A stretch of DNA of 52,111 nt from UBA3775 sp964572955 (GCA_964572955.1 CAZNGY010000008.1:1-52111), one strand, 5' to 3'; shown: positions 18,682 through 28,160, counted from the first letter of the stretch. Program-made: numbers and translations. The notes: generated by a model not told the origin, from the sequence alone.

Positions 18682-19654
18682 TACTGTTTCTCCGTTCTGT
18701 TTTCTTTATCAGAAGGCCTGCTGCCACAAATATTATTCCGGCTGCCAAAAGAACCGGCACAGGCCACCAGAGCTGTCCTGTCTGAGGCAGTTTATCTGCC
18801 GGCGGCGTGATTTCCGTTCCCGGCTCATCACCACCCGATGAGGAACTTCCAAAGTATACATTCTGCACCCGGAATACATTTTCCTCATCAGCATATAAAA
18901 CCTTATATCCGTCAACCGCTGTAACTTCCTTGCAGCTCCACTCTTTCGTTGAATCACCTGTCCATGAATACTGCCAGTTGTTTTCTTCATTTAAAAGCAC
19001 ACTTGCAAAAAACTTACCGTCGCAAAAAATTTCAACATCAACAAAACTGCTCCTGTTTATTTCAAGCCCTTCATCTTTTAACCACAGCTTTTTAACCGAA
19101 TATTCAGCCATAACAGGATTTTCAGGAAGCTTATCCTCGCTTATTTTTGCCAATGCACTTAAATCTGCCGTGTTATTATCTGCATCCCACACTGCTGCTT
19201 CAAAAATTACCGGTGACATCTCATATACATAACCCAGATACTCATATTTATCTCCGTAAATGATATATATTCCGTCAGGGATATTTTCAAATACAGCCGT
19301 TCCGTCTGCTCCGCTTATCGCAGACGCCGATGGTTCCGCATTATCCGATTTAATCACATTTAAAAGAGATTCTGCAATTTCTGAAAGTTCCGACGACTTC
19401 ATGTCAACTTCCGGAACAATGCAGTTTTTAAACTCCTCATTATATTCGTAACTACCATCCGGCATTCTCCTTCCGACATAATACATGTCTATTTCCATGC
19501 CCTCTATTGTTTTAGTACCATCAACATTTTTGCAAATAACGCTTATGTCTCCAGTATCTTTTGTATTATTTTCACTTTCGGCAAATGCATATCCTGCCGC
19601 CAACACGACCATACATGTAAGTATGATCACTTTAGCAATCTTTTTTATTTTCAT
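18671..19654 (-). CDS. LPXTG minor or base pilin
   Basis: A 327-residue wall-anchored pilin. A signal peptide (residues 1 to about 25, ending AFA), two Cna_B/SpaA-like segments (including SGADGTAVFENIPDGIYIIYG), a Ser/Pro-rich spacer and the LPQTG sorting signal at 289-293 followed by a hydrophobic helix and KKTERR tail are visible. The start is set at 19654 because AGGAGG lies six bases upstream; an in-frame ATG at 19669 is immediately upstream of and adjoining that site. Small size and position after the pilin polymerase suggest the base subunit that links the pilus to the wall. It overlaps the preceding sortase gene by 23 bases. Confidence 0.85.
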   Translation of the reverse strand: MKIKKIAKVIILTCMVVLAAGYAFAESENNTKDTGDISVICKNVDGTKTIEGMEIDMYYVGRRMPDGSYEYNEEFKNCIVPEVDMKSSELSEIAESLLNVIKSDNAEPSASAISGADGTAVFENIPDGIYIIYGDKYEYLGYVYEMSPVIFEAAVWDADNNTADLSALAKISEDKLPENPVMAEYSVKKLWLKDEGLEINRSSFVDVEIFCDGKFFASVLLNEENNWQYSWTGDSTKEWSCKEVTAVDGYKVLYADEENVFRVQNVYFGSSSSGGDEPGTEITPPADKLPQTGQLWWPVPVLLAAGIIFVAAGLLIKKTERRNSIEK

Positions 19655-20528
19655 CACTATCCTCCTCATCTGCCTTCAATATTTTATTCAAAACAGCTTC
19701 TTTTGACGGCTTTTTCGTTTTTCCGCCAAACAGCCATACTATAATCAAAATTATTACAAGCGGACCTGCTATACAAGGTACCACAATCATCGGATCAACC
19801 TGTGTTGCATCCGCAGAAACAATATTCGACATCGTAGCCGCTTCAATATTTTCTATTCTCTTCCCTCGAACCAATAACCTGTGAGAATTTATACCATATG
19901 GCGTACATGTAACCAGAGTCACATAATCCTCACCACTTACTATTTCCAACTTTTCCGTATCATCCGGTTCTACAACCGAAATCATGTCAATCTGATAGGT
20001 ATATGTTTCATTCAATACCGTTATCGTAAAAATATCACCGGTAACAAGCTTATCAAGATCACTGAAAAGCTTTGCTGACGGCAAACCTCTGTGTGCCATC
20101 ACAACCGCATGTGTTCCCTCACCTCCGACCGGAAGTGACGTTCCCTGCAAGTGACCGATTGCCACATTAAGCACTTCTTCGCTGGTTCCATGATAAACAG
20201 GTAATGAAATTCCTATCTGGGGTATTGTTACATATCCCATTATCCCGCTTCCCGTAATATCAAGAATTTCGTAATAATTCTCGAGCTGTTTATATTCAAT
20301 CATCGGAAAATTCAGCTCTGCCAACTCTTTATTATACTTCTCTGCCTCTTCAATCAGCATTTCATACCGGTCATCATCAAGTGCCTCAACACTTTCCCGG
20401 TATGATGCTATCGCCTCCGACTGGCTTTTTGTATTCCACCAGTTACTAAATGCGGGATAAATTGTTATGCCTATTCCTGCTATTAATATAAGAACTAATA
20501 ATACTGTTGAAATACTGCTTTTTTTCAA
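19632..20528 (-). CDS. Class C-like pilus sortase
   Basis: A 298-residue pilin polymerase. It has an N-terminal membrane helix (about 7-28), a catalytic domain with H146 in MAHRGLPSAKLF, C208 in TLVTCTPYG and R221 in LLVRG, and a second membrane helix near residue 250-268 followed by a lysine-rich tail. Two helices around the enzyme domain are the class C pattern. The usual DPF/W/Y lid motif is not evident: NYYEILD occupies that position. The start is TTG at 20528, nine bases after GGGAGG; no ATG fits the frame. It follows the backbone pilin after a strong hairpin. Confidence 0.9.
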   Translation of the reverse strand: MKKSSISTVLLVLILIAGIGITIYPAFSNWWNTKSQSEAIASYRESVEALDDDRYEMLIEEAEKYNKELAELNFPMIEYKQLENYYEILDITGSGIMGYVTIPQIGISLPVYHGTSEEVLNVAIGHLQGTSLPVGGEGTHAVVMAHRGLPSAKLFSDLDKLVTGDIFTITVLNETYTYQIDMISVVEPDDTEKLEIVSGEDYVTLVTCTPYGINSHRLLVRGKRIENIEAATMSNIVSADATQVDPMIVVPCIAGPLVIILIIVWLFGGKTKKPSKEAVLNKILKADEEDSDENKKDC

Positions 20529-20551
20529 ACTGCCTGCCTCCCATATATCCT

Positions 20552-20572
20552 GCCGGCAGTTTTACTGCCGGC
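20552..20572 (-). promoter_or_regulatory. Intercistronic hairpin between backbone pilin and sortase
   Basis: A perfect 9-bp GC-rich stem (GCCGGCAGT with ACTGCCGGC) with a 3-base loop lies in the 86-base gap after the pilin. No T-run follows on the minus strand, so it is not an intrinsic terminator. It could stabilise the upstream pilin message or mark a processing site that lowers sortase expression. Confidence 0.55.
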
Positions 20573-20614
20573 AACATATTGGTTTAGTTATACGGATTAG
20601 TTAATCCGCTTTTA

Positions 20615-22066
20615 TTATTTTTCGTTCTGAACTCTCTTCTTTGTTATAAGAGCAACTCCTGCTGCAACAATAAGGATTCCGCCGACTACATAGAGAATTG
20701 TTGTACCGATTCCACCTGTTGTAGGAAGTGAAGAACCTGATTTGTTCATAATCTGAGCTGTAATCTGACCTTTTGCTGTATCAGCAGTAAAGTTTTCATT
20801 GTTTACTGTTAAAGAATTAAGCTTTTCATCGCTGTGATCTGCTGTTATTGTAAACTCAATATCAGCAATCTTGTTATATCCTGTAGGAGCCTTTGTCTCT
20901 TTAAGAATATAGTCTCCGTCATCAAGACCTGTTAATGTAAACGTATCATTCTTAGAGCCTGAAACAGTAAATGCCTTAAGTGGAGTTTCTACACCTCCCA
21001 CCTTCTTATAAAGAGTAAATTCTGCTCCGGAAAGAGGATTCTTATTCTCATCAACCTTGTTTACGATATACTCATATGTAAATACGATGGCTGAATCTTC
21101 TACTGTTTTACCTGTATCATTTGTGTTATTAGGGTTATTTGAATACTCAAGCTGAGCCTTGTTAGGGTTTCCCTCTGCCCCTATAACAGCATTTTCATTA
21201 AGCTTAGCTGTATATTCTACGATTACACTCTTGTCTGCTGCTGCATTTTCTACAGCCTTTAAATCTGTTATTGTTACATGGAATGAACAATCATCACTGG
21301 TTGATGTTTCAACAGTATACTTTGATGAATCAATAACTGTACCATCAACATAAACCTTTACATCGTTGTTAAATGTAAGTCCTTTTGAAAGAGTATCATG
21401 AAATACTAATTCATACTTATCATAATCAGCAAAGTTTTCAGGCAATGCTGTTTTAAGAAGGAATGGTACGTCATCTCCGATATCATAATCTGCAGAATCC
21501 TGCCATTCTGAGGTATTACCATTTGTGTCATTTACATCCTTAACACTTTTTGTTAATTCAGGCTGATCCTTTTTAGCTTTAATAGTTATGTTATCTGCCA
21601 CTACTTCAACAACATAAAGTGAATAACTCTCTGTGTTATTAGCTTTTCCTAAATCCTTGATAAGATAGTAGCCGCTCTCTACTTCAAGTGAGCTTGCGGA
21701 TGTTACTGTTCCGGCTGCATCGCTTTCTAAATTCACATAATTTAAAATTACTTCAAGCTTTTCTTTATCAGAACTGTTATTTACAGCGGTAAGAGCATTT
21801 ACAACGGCGTCGCCTACTGTATCTCCTACGTTTACGCTTTCACCAAGCTTAGCATTTTTTCCCCACTTAACATCAGCGAGCTTTATTATTGAGCCTTCAA
21901 CAGATGCCGTACCTGTGAAAATCTGGTACACTTCATAAGAATGATCGTCACCTTCTGCAACACTGATTGTGTACTTTGTTTCGTCAGCAAAAGCTGTCTG
22001 ACAAACCATTGCCGCAAGCATTGCTACCGTGAGTAAAACGCTTGCAATTTTTCTGATTCGTTTCAT
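20615..22066 (-). CDS. Major (backbone) pilin with LPTTG signal
   Basis: A 483-residue pilin subunit. Signal peptide residues 1-27 (ending TAFA), an N-terminal domain, a fimbrial isopeptide D2-type domain (from about residue 170), a Cna_B/SpaA domain with E-box glutamate E390 in YILKETKAP, then LPTTG at 447-451, a membrane helix and KKRVQNEK. Internal lysine-asparagine isopeptide bonds are expected from the family. The start is 22066, supported by AAGGAG; in-frame ATGs further upstream lack a site. Sortase would join each LPTTG to a lysine of the next subunit. The leader includes small hairpins that may stabilise the message. Confidence 0.9.
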   Translation of the reverse strand: MKRIRKIASVLLTVAMLAAMVCQTAFADETKYTISVAEGDDHSYEVYQIFTGTASVEGSIIKLADVKWGKNAKLGESVNVGDTVGDAVVNALTAVNNSSDKEKLEVILNYVNLESDAAGTVTSASSLEVESGYYLIKDLGKANNTESYSLYVVEVVADNITIKAKKDQPELTKSVKDVNDTNGNTSEWQDSADYDIGDDVPFLLKTALPENFADYDKYELVFHDTLSKGLTFNNDVKVYVDGTVIDSSKYTVETSTSDDCSFHVTITDLKAVENAAADKSVIVEYTAKLNENAVIGAEGNPNKAQLEYSNNPNNTNDTGKTVEDSAIVFTYEYIVNKVDENKNPLSGAEFTLYKKVGGVETPLKAFTVSGSKNDTFTLTGLDDGDYILKETKAPTGYNKIADIEFTITADHSDEKLNSLTVNNENFTADTAKGQITAQIMNKSGSSLPTTGGIGTTILYVVGGILIVAAGVALITKKRVQNEK

Positions 22067-22136
22067 AATGTTCTCCTTTTCTTTTCGGCTGTGCCGATAA
22101 TATATCTTAATTGTTTTCACAAATTAAGCTTCTTTT

Positions 22137-22715
22137 TTAACGTGGCAATTTTCCAAATTCACTAAGAGGCCACAATCTTAAAATTACGGTTCCGATTACA
22201 TTTTCCTCTGCAATACAGCCAATTTCATCCGTTCGGCTATCAACCGAAGTTGCTCTATTGTCACCCATTACAAAATACCGGTCTGCCGGAACCTCATAAG
22301 GAAATTCTATGTCACAATCCCCTTTTGCTTTATTGATCACATAATTTTCTTCAAGCAGTTCACCGTTTACATAAATATTTCCGTCTGAATCTATATTTAC
22401 AGTATCTCCAGACACCGCTATAACTCTTTTCAAAAGAATTTTGTTGTTATGATAAAAAGCTATTATATCTCCGCTTTCAAACGTTCCCTGTCTCCTGCAG
22501 ATTACAAGCTGGTCATTTTCCATAGTAGGATTCATACTGTTTCCCGTAACTCTTAAAACCGGAAGTACCAGAGTTGCTATCAACACTGCTATTGCAGAGA
22601 CTACAATCAGAGAAGAAACCGTGCTTTTAAAAATTCTTATGTAATCACTTCTATACTTTCTTTTTCTAACGACATTTTCCAACTGTTCTGTCGTAGGCAG
22701 GTTGTCCTTTTGCAT
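22137..22715 (-). CDS. Signal peptidase I within the pilus operon
   Basis: A 192-residue type I signal peptidase, anchored by one N-terminal helix (about 31-54). The serine-lysine dyad is S60 in TGNSMNPTM and K96 in LLKRVIAVSGD; GDNRATSVDSR is box E. The start is 22715, correctly spaced from GAAGGAGAAAG; an upstream in-frame ATG would add a basic extension overlapping the preceding gene. Its place between adhesin and backbone pilin suggests a dedicated role in pilin precursor processing, as with the SipA-type chaperone/peptidases in streptococcal pilus islands, but unlike catalytically inactive SipA the dyad is intact here. Confidence 0.93.
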   Translation of the reverse strand: MQKDNLPTTEQLENVVRKRKYRSDYIRIFKSTVSSLIVVSAIAVLIATLVLPVLRVTGNSMNPTMENDQLVICRRQGTFESGDIIAFYHNNKILLKRVIAVSGDTVNIDSDGNIYVNGELLEENYVINKAKGDCDIEFPYEVPADRYFVMGDNRATSVDSRTDEIGCIAEENVIGTVILRLWPLSEFGKLPR

Positions 22716-22731
22716 ACAAAACTTTCTCCTT

Positions 22732-22983
22732 CTATGACTTCGGTGAAGGTTTCTGCTCACCGGAACCATCATCCTTAAGAAGCCATCCGCAGAAGGCATC
22801 AACCTTACTGTTTGTTTCCTTCAGCAATCTGAGTATTTCACTGCCTGTCCCATTTTTTTCTTCTGCAAGCTTTGCTCTGAGTTCAATATTTTCATCTCTC
22901 AGCTCGTCAAGCTCACGCCGAAGAAGAAGCAGTATTTCCAGAAGTTCAGATTTACTGAGTTTTTTTAACTCTTTTTCCGTCAT
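22732..22983 (-). CDS. Small charged helical protein of the pilus operon
   Basis: An 83-residue protein without signal peptide or membrane helix. Residues 1-45 are rich in Leu, Glu, Lys and Arg in heptad-like spacing (MTEKELKKLSKSELLEILLL and following), predicting a coiled coil. A glycine-rich link, a short helix with a single cysteine (AFCGWLL) and a polar tail follow. From memory, similar short proteins starting MTE-ELKKLS occur next to sortase and signal peptidase genes in other gut clostridia, without known function. It lies between the adhesin gene (62-base gap) and the signal peptidase (16-base gap). Only a weak ribosome-binding site is visible. Confidence 0.75.
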   Translation of the reverse strand: MTEKELKKLSKSELLEILLLLRRELDELRDENIELRAKLAEEKNGTGSEILRLLKETNSKVDAFCGWLLKDDGSGEQKPSPKS

Positions 22984-23045
22984 AAATCACCAACCGGCAG
23001 ACGATGTCACGGACATGAGCCGTCCGTCTCCACCGCCTGACTAAG

Positions 23046-26000
23046 TTATATTTTTGATGCTTTTTTTCTGATACCGAGTACCGCTCCTGCCAATGCCATA
23101 ACGGCAAATCCTGCAATCACCGCATACATACCGCCGTTTCCTCCGGTTTCAGGAAGTTCCACAGTGTCAAGTTTGTCGAGCGTATTGGTTAATGTTATGT
23201 TACCATTCATTCCCGAACCATTTCCGGAAATCGATGAAACAAAACCATCAACCGCATCCTCAACCACATAGTAATACAATTCTTTTCCGTCTTCATCTTT
23301 AAGAGAAAGTCCCTCTATCTGAAGAGTCCAACCGTCTGCTGCACTAAGTTTGTAATCATTAATCTTTGTAAGATTATTTGAATCCGGAAGTGTAGCACTC
23401 TTTATTGTTGAAGAATAAAGCGTTATCGAAATGTCACTTGGTGGGTTTTTAAGTTCATTACCGTTTCTGTCAAGCCATACCTTATTTATAAAGATGCCTT
23501 TTGAATTGATAACCGTAATCTTACCGCCTGAACCTGACACACCATTATTATCATATATTGGTGTAAAGCCCTCAACATCTGTTAATTCCTTAACGTAGTA
23601 ATAGTACTTTCTTCCGTATGCGTCAACACTGTCAAGGTTATCCCATGAATATGTCCATTTACCATCCGTACCACCCATAGAGATTTTTTCCATTAACTCT
23701 GCACCCGCAGGAACATCTCCTGAATCAGAACTCGTTAATGAACGATAAAGACCAAATTCGATTGTTTGCCCATCGTGCTTATCATTTCCGTCTGACCAGA
23801 TTTTCTCAATGTTAATCGAAACCTTTTTGCGGTTTTTTATATTGAGAGTGTTTCCTACTAATAAGGAAGTAATCTTCGATGTATGCACATCGTTACCTTC
23901 AGCATCAGTAAAATATTTACTGTTCAATGAAGAAATGAATTTTGATAAATCAGTATCATATACAAAATACTTATTATCACTGTAAGTCGTGTCATAACCT
24001 TCCGGAAAATCAACTTCTTCCAAGTAGTAAAGTGTATCCGAGTCTAACTTGAGTATAAACTCAGCTCCCTGCACTGTTGTATAGAAAAGACTCTCCGTTG
24101 GCTTTGTATCTGACCATGTCTTAACCACACTGTGACCTGCTTCATTTTTTTGAAGCTCTGTTGCATATACCCATTTCTTTGTTGTCGGCTCATACTTTGA
24201 AAGAACAAATCCCGCCTTGAGCTTTGTTCCCGTATCAGTTGCATCTACCTTACCGATTGTAAGTTCAAGCAATACCTTTGCTTCCGATGTATCATGTGCA
24301 ACGAAATCCGAACTATTACTGTCAAATGCCTGTCCGTACTGTGTATCTGCCGAAACAATGTTTGTTACCGGCATTGAATAGATTTCATCTGATGATGCCT
24401 GATAAACATATGTGATTCTCAGGTGTGTACTGTCAGGCACATCCATTTTAAGTTCCGCATCACCAAGCTTTTCATAATGTGTTATCTCAGCTTTTGCTGA
24501 TGTTGCAATTGTATAATCCGGAAGCCAGTCTGACTTTTTAAACAACACATATACATCGCCAGTAACCGTTTCATCAGATTCGGCTATAAATGAACATACC
24601 CAATTTCCCTCACTATCCTTCTTAGGCTGTGAGACAATTGTCAAATATTTTTTATTAGTCCATTGATTTATATAAAATACTGCAACCTCACTTATTACTG
24701 CATCCACATCTCCGCCTGACAGCGTTACAGTAAATTCATCACCATTTTTCACTCCCGGAATCGAAAATCCATCATATTTCCACTTCCAGTTATCATGTTC
24801 ACTATCTGTTGCCGGACTCATTGTTACTTCAGTAGTTGTAACCTTTTCCGGATTACTTGTGAACGTGTATGATGGAGTAGGAACAAGAGCCGTTGCATTG
24901 CCTTCACTGTCAACCTTCTCAAACTTTATGCTCTGAATCGACATATTGATAAGGTCCGCCGGACTTGCGTTGACCAAATAGCCCTTTTCGCCATTGTCAT
25001 TTACCTTATAGTAATAGGAACCGAATTTAAGCATATCAGTAAGGGTAACAATATCTTTTCCGTCTACCAGATCAAGCCCCATCGGATTGAATTCAACCGT
25101 ATATTCTATGTATCCGCCGACTGTCTGATTTGCAGATTTGTTTAAAGTGTCATCCGGAAGGAAATACTTAGGAGTTCCCGGTTCTACCGTAGTAGTCACC
25201 TTTGAAGTAGTATCAGTATCGTTTACGTCTTTAGCCTCATTGCTTATATCAAGACTGCCGCTTTCCAACTTGCCGTCAAGTGTTTTTATAGGAATATAAG
25301 CAGCATACTCAATAATAATTCTTTCACTCCCTACGAAACTACTGTAAAGAATAAACTTCACATTTTGCGTATCTCCGTCAATGCTCGTTTCGTATCTTCC
25401 ACGATAATCATTTTTTCCGAACATGTCTGAATATGTAAGTTTCCGTGTTCCATCAGCGTTCGTATAGTATAAATCGTCACTTGTTTCGAGAAGCCTGAAT
25501 CCCTCCGGCAGCTTATCAGATATATCTATTTCCTGATTATTGTACTCACCGTTTTCATTTAGAGTTATCTTCCATCTGAAAATATAGCAGTCCGTAAGTT
25601 TGCCATTAATTTCTACCCTCTGTGTTTCAAGCTTATCCGCATTTATAGGGCTTTCATAAACAGTTGTCTTTTCAAGCTTAACATCTCTTACAACATCGTA
25701 AGTGCCTTCTTTTTCTGCTTTAAATTTATCATCGTCATCCGCACTTACGGTATTCTTGAATACTACCTTATCTCCGGTACTCGTTCCATCAAGAGATATT
25801 TCCGATTCATAACTTACCCTGATTTCCTTTATTTCAGAAAACTTGGTTTTATCCGGATCCACAAGTTTTATTTCAAATCCTTTGCCTTCTTCATCCATTG
25901 TCAAGGTGTAATCAGTGTCCTTTACCAATGAACTGCTGCTTCCGCTAATCGGTACCACATCTACCTTTACGGAATCGGCTTTTATACTGAATTCAAGCTT

Positions 26001-28025
26001 ATCCCCACCCTTAATTTCGGATGTCATTGAATCGCTAATGGCAAAGCTGTCTTCAAAAACGTCCTTGTCACCATATAAATTAATCGTCCATGGTACAATA
26101 AGTTTTGTCTTATCATCCGAAAGCTTTGTAGTTCCAAGATCTTTTCTTGCAGATTTTTGTTTTTCATACGTTATTGTCTTGTCAGCTTCCAATGATATTT
26201 TATCTTTTTCTGCACTTACCTCATTTACTGTTGTATATGTTCCATCAGCATTTTTCGTTGAAAGCTCTTCATCATCGGCATCAGTATAATAGACAATGTC
26301 AATTGACCGTTTTCCCTGCCAATCCGGTATGAGCACACTTTCATCCACAGTGAGCTTTATCGTTCCGTCATCCTGAGCAGTATAAGTCACCCCGTTCGTC
26401 ATGGACACATCATACTTTCCGTCCTTAATTGCCTTACACAATCCCTTGTCCGTGATAACAAATCCATCAAGTCCTATACCGTCATCCGAGACATTATCCG
26501 TAAGTTTAATCGTCCATCTTATCTTGCCGCTGCCGTTATCTGCATAACCGCCCTTTTCAAGAGAGAACTGATTACGTTCTACTGTTTTCTCACTGTTTTT
26601 CCATGCAGTATTCTCCGGTGTCGAAATTGTTGCCGTGTTTTTATACCCATCATCCGACGCATCGGCACGATTAGGTGTCGTTATATAAGTAATTTCTATT
26701 TTTTTATTTTCAGTTCCCTCAGGAAACTTAATATACGGCTGTTCCCAGTTATTTTCTACTTGAATGACTTCAAATCCCGTAATTTCGGTTTTAGTCTCGC
26801 CATCCACGCCATTTATTTTAATAGAACCTGCATCAAGTCCTTTAAAAGCACTGTCCTTTAATATGAACTGATTGAAATCTGCACCTGTCGGATTGTCTAT
26901 GGTAATCGTCCAGGTGATTTTATCAGTATCACTGTCTGTCTGAACTCCGTATTCTATCTGTGCATTTTTTGAAATATTTATCTGTGAGTCCATTCTCACT
27001 GATTCTTTTTCCGTTTTTACGGTAGTTTCGTCAGGATCACGAAGACTAACCTCGTTGTTGTAAGTAGACCCGTTAATCAGTTCCTCCACTGTCGGATAGG
27101 TAACGTAGGTAATTGTCACTTCCTCAGCTTCCGTATCTCCCAATGTAAGTTTTTTGCTGTCTGCATCATAGCTCCACTCTCCATCATCCAAGGAACATGT
27201 AATGTTCTTTGCATCCTTGAACATCTTATCATCAAGAGTCAGATCCTTCAGGTTCGATTTTTTAGGATTCTGAAGCTTTACCGTCCATGCAATTGAACCA
27301 TCTTCATTAACACTGCCGGTTTTTTCAACTGACATCGGTCCATATTTGTAGCCGGAGACAGTAATCTCCCCTTCAGTTTTATCCTCCGTATTAAAATCAA
27401 AATTAATATCATCTTTGTCATCTTCGTTTTTCTTGCTGACATCTGCCGAAAATGAAAGGAACGCGGTCTTTTTATTGTCCTTGCTTACACTCAGCACGCT
27501 TTCCCTGAACTCATCATTAAACCTGATTACAACAAGGCCATTATCTTCAACTCTGTATGTACCTACAACCTTTCCTCCGTATACAACATTTCCAAGAGTA
27601 TCTGCGTCAGGATAACCGCCTGTTTTTACATTAATCAAGGCATTACCGCCTACATCTTCATTAAGATCATAGTATATGTAGTTACTTTTCTTCAACATTT
27701 CATCATACAACGAGAAATACATTTCGAATTTAACATTTATACTGCCGTCTCCGTCAATATCACCGACAATATTTCCGTTTTCATCCTTTGACTGCTCCAC
27801 GTTTACATTTGTAATGTCAGGAACGAAATGATACCAGTCATCTCCCGGTTTAGTATACGGACACGTAACTCCTCCTGCATCTTCAAGACTGACAGCCGGT
27901 TTAATAAGTCCTTTGGTCACAAACACAACCGCAACCAATGACAGGAATACCGATATTCCCAGCACAAATCTTCTGATTCTGCCATTCCTTACTGCCTGCT
28001 CAATTTTTCTATCTGAATTTTTCAT
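23046..28025 (-). CDS. Giant LPXTG adhesin (probable pilus tip)
   Basis: A 1659-residue surface protein. A basic N-terminus and hydrophobic helix (about 20-42) act as signal peptide. About 1300 residues of repeated beta-rich domains of about 130 residues follow, each starting with a V-x-K- or W-T-type strand (SIAWTVKLQNP, KITWTITIDNP, KIRWTIKLTDN), resembling adhesin isopeptide domains. Two Cna_B domains follow (about 1420-1620), then LPETG at 1624-1628, a membrane helix and RKKASKI. No von Willebrand A domain is seen, unlike many tip adhesins. The gene is first in the operon, behind promoter 28132-28160, with GGAGG 11 bases before ATG. The ligand is unknown. Confidence 0.85.
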   Translation of the reverse strand: MKNSDRKIEQAVRNGRIRRFVLGISVFLSLVAVVFVTKGLIKPAVSLEDAGGVTCPYTKPGDDWYHFVPDITNVNVEQSKDENGNIVGDIDGDGSINVKFEMYFSLYDEMLKKSNYIYYDLNEDVGGNALINVKTGGYPDADTLGNVVYGGKVVGTYRVEDNGLVVIRFNDEFRESVLSVSKDNKKTAFLSFSADVSKKNEDDKDDINFDFNTEDKTEGEITVSGYKYGPMSVEKTGSVNEDGSIAWTVKLQNPKKSNLKDLTLDDKMFKDAKNITCSLDDGEWSYDADSKKLTLGDTEAEEVTITYVTYPTVEELINGSTYNNEVSLRDPDETTVKTEKESVRMDSQINISKNAQIEYGVQTDSDTDKITWTITIDNPTGADFNQFILKDSAFKGLDAGSIKINGVDGETKTEITGFEVIQVENNWEQPYIKFPEGTENKKIEITYITTPNRADASDDGYKNTATISTPENTAWKNSEKTVERNQFSLEKGGYADNGSGKIRWTIKLTDNVSDDGIGLDGFVITDKGLCKAIKDGKYDVSMTNGVTYTAQDDGTIKLTVDESVLIPDWQGKRSIDIVYYTDADDEELSTKNADGTYTTVNEVSAEKDKISLEADKTITYEKQKSARKDLGTTKLSDDKTKLIVPWTINLYGDKDVFEDSFAISDSMTSEIKGGDKLEFSIKADSVKVDVVPISGSSSSLVKDTDYTLTMDEEGKGFEIKLVDPDKTKFSEIKEIRVSYESEISLDGTSTGDKVVFKNTVSADDDDKFKAEKEGTYDVVRDVKLEKTTVYESPINADKLETQRVEINGKLTDCYIFRWKITLNENGEYNNQEIDISDKLPEGFRLLETSDDLYYTNADGTRKLTYSDMFGKNDYRGRYETSIDGDTQNVKFILYSSFVGSERIIIEYAAYIPIKTLDGKLESGSLDISNEAKDVNDTDTTSKVTTTVEPGTPKYFLPDDTLNKSANQTVGGYIEYTVEFNPMGLDLVDGKDIVTLTDMLKFGSYYYKVNDNGEKGYLVNASPADLINMSIQSIKFEKVDSEGNATALVPTPSYTFTSNPEKVTTTEVTMSPATDSEHDNWKWKYDGFSIPGVKNGDEFTVTLSGGDVDAVISEVAVFYINQWTNKKYLTIVSQPKKDSEGNWVCSFIAESDETVTGDVYVLFKKSDWLPDYTIATSAKAEITHYEKLGDAELKMDVPDSTHLRITYVYQASSDEIYSMPVTNIVSADTQYGQAFDSNSSDFVAHDTSEAKVLLELTIGKVDATDTGTKLKAGFVLSKYEPTTKKWVYATELQKNEAGHSVVKTWSDTKPTESLFYTTVQGAEFILKLDSDTLYYLEEVDFPEGYDTTYSDNKYFVYDTDLSKFISSLNSKYFTDAEGNDVHTSKITSLLVGNTLNIKNRKKVSINIEKIWSDGNDKHDGQTIEFGLYRSLTSSDSGDVPAGAELMEKISMGGTDGKWTYSWDNLDSVDAYGRKYYYYVKELTDVEGFTPIYDNNGVSGSGGKITVINSKGIFINKVWLDRNGNELKNPPSDISITLYSSTIKSATLPDSNNLTKINDYKLSAADGWTLQIEGLSLKDEDGKELYYYVVEDAVDGFVSSISGNGSGMNGNITLTNTLDKLDTVELPETGGNGGMYAVIAGFAVMALAGAVLGIRKKASKI

Positions 28026-28131
28026 TTACCGAATTACCTCCAAAAACATACGGTTTTGATTTCTGTCAGATAAACTTTTCTTTTTATCTCTAAAAACGGG
28101 CGAACTTCCCCCAACCCATTTTCACACCTAT

Positions 28132-28160
28132 ATATTAATCACCTGAAGCAAATTTGTCAA
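28132..28160 (-). promoter_or_regulatory. Promoter of the pilus operon
   Basis: Minus-strand TTGACA (28155-28160) and TAATAT (28132-28137) with a 17-base spacer give a leader of about 100 bases to the adhesin ATG. No terminator-like attenuator is evident in the leader. Confidence 0.65.

Noticed and set aside
22983..23045. Hairpin ACGGAC/GTCCGT between adhesin and small gene as a terminator
   Set aside because: The stem is only six pairs with no T-run; the genes are probably cotranscribed.
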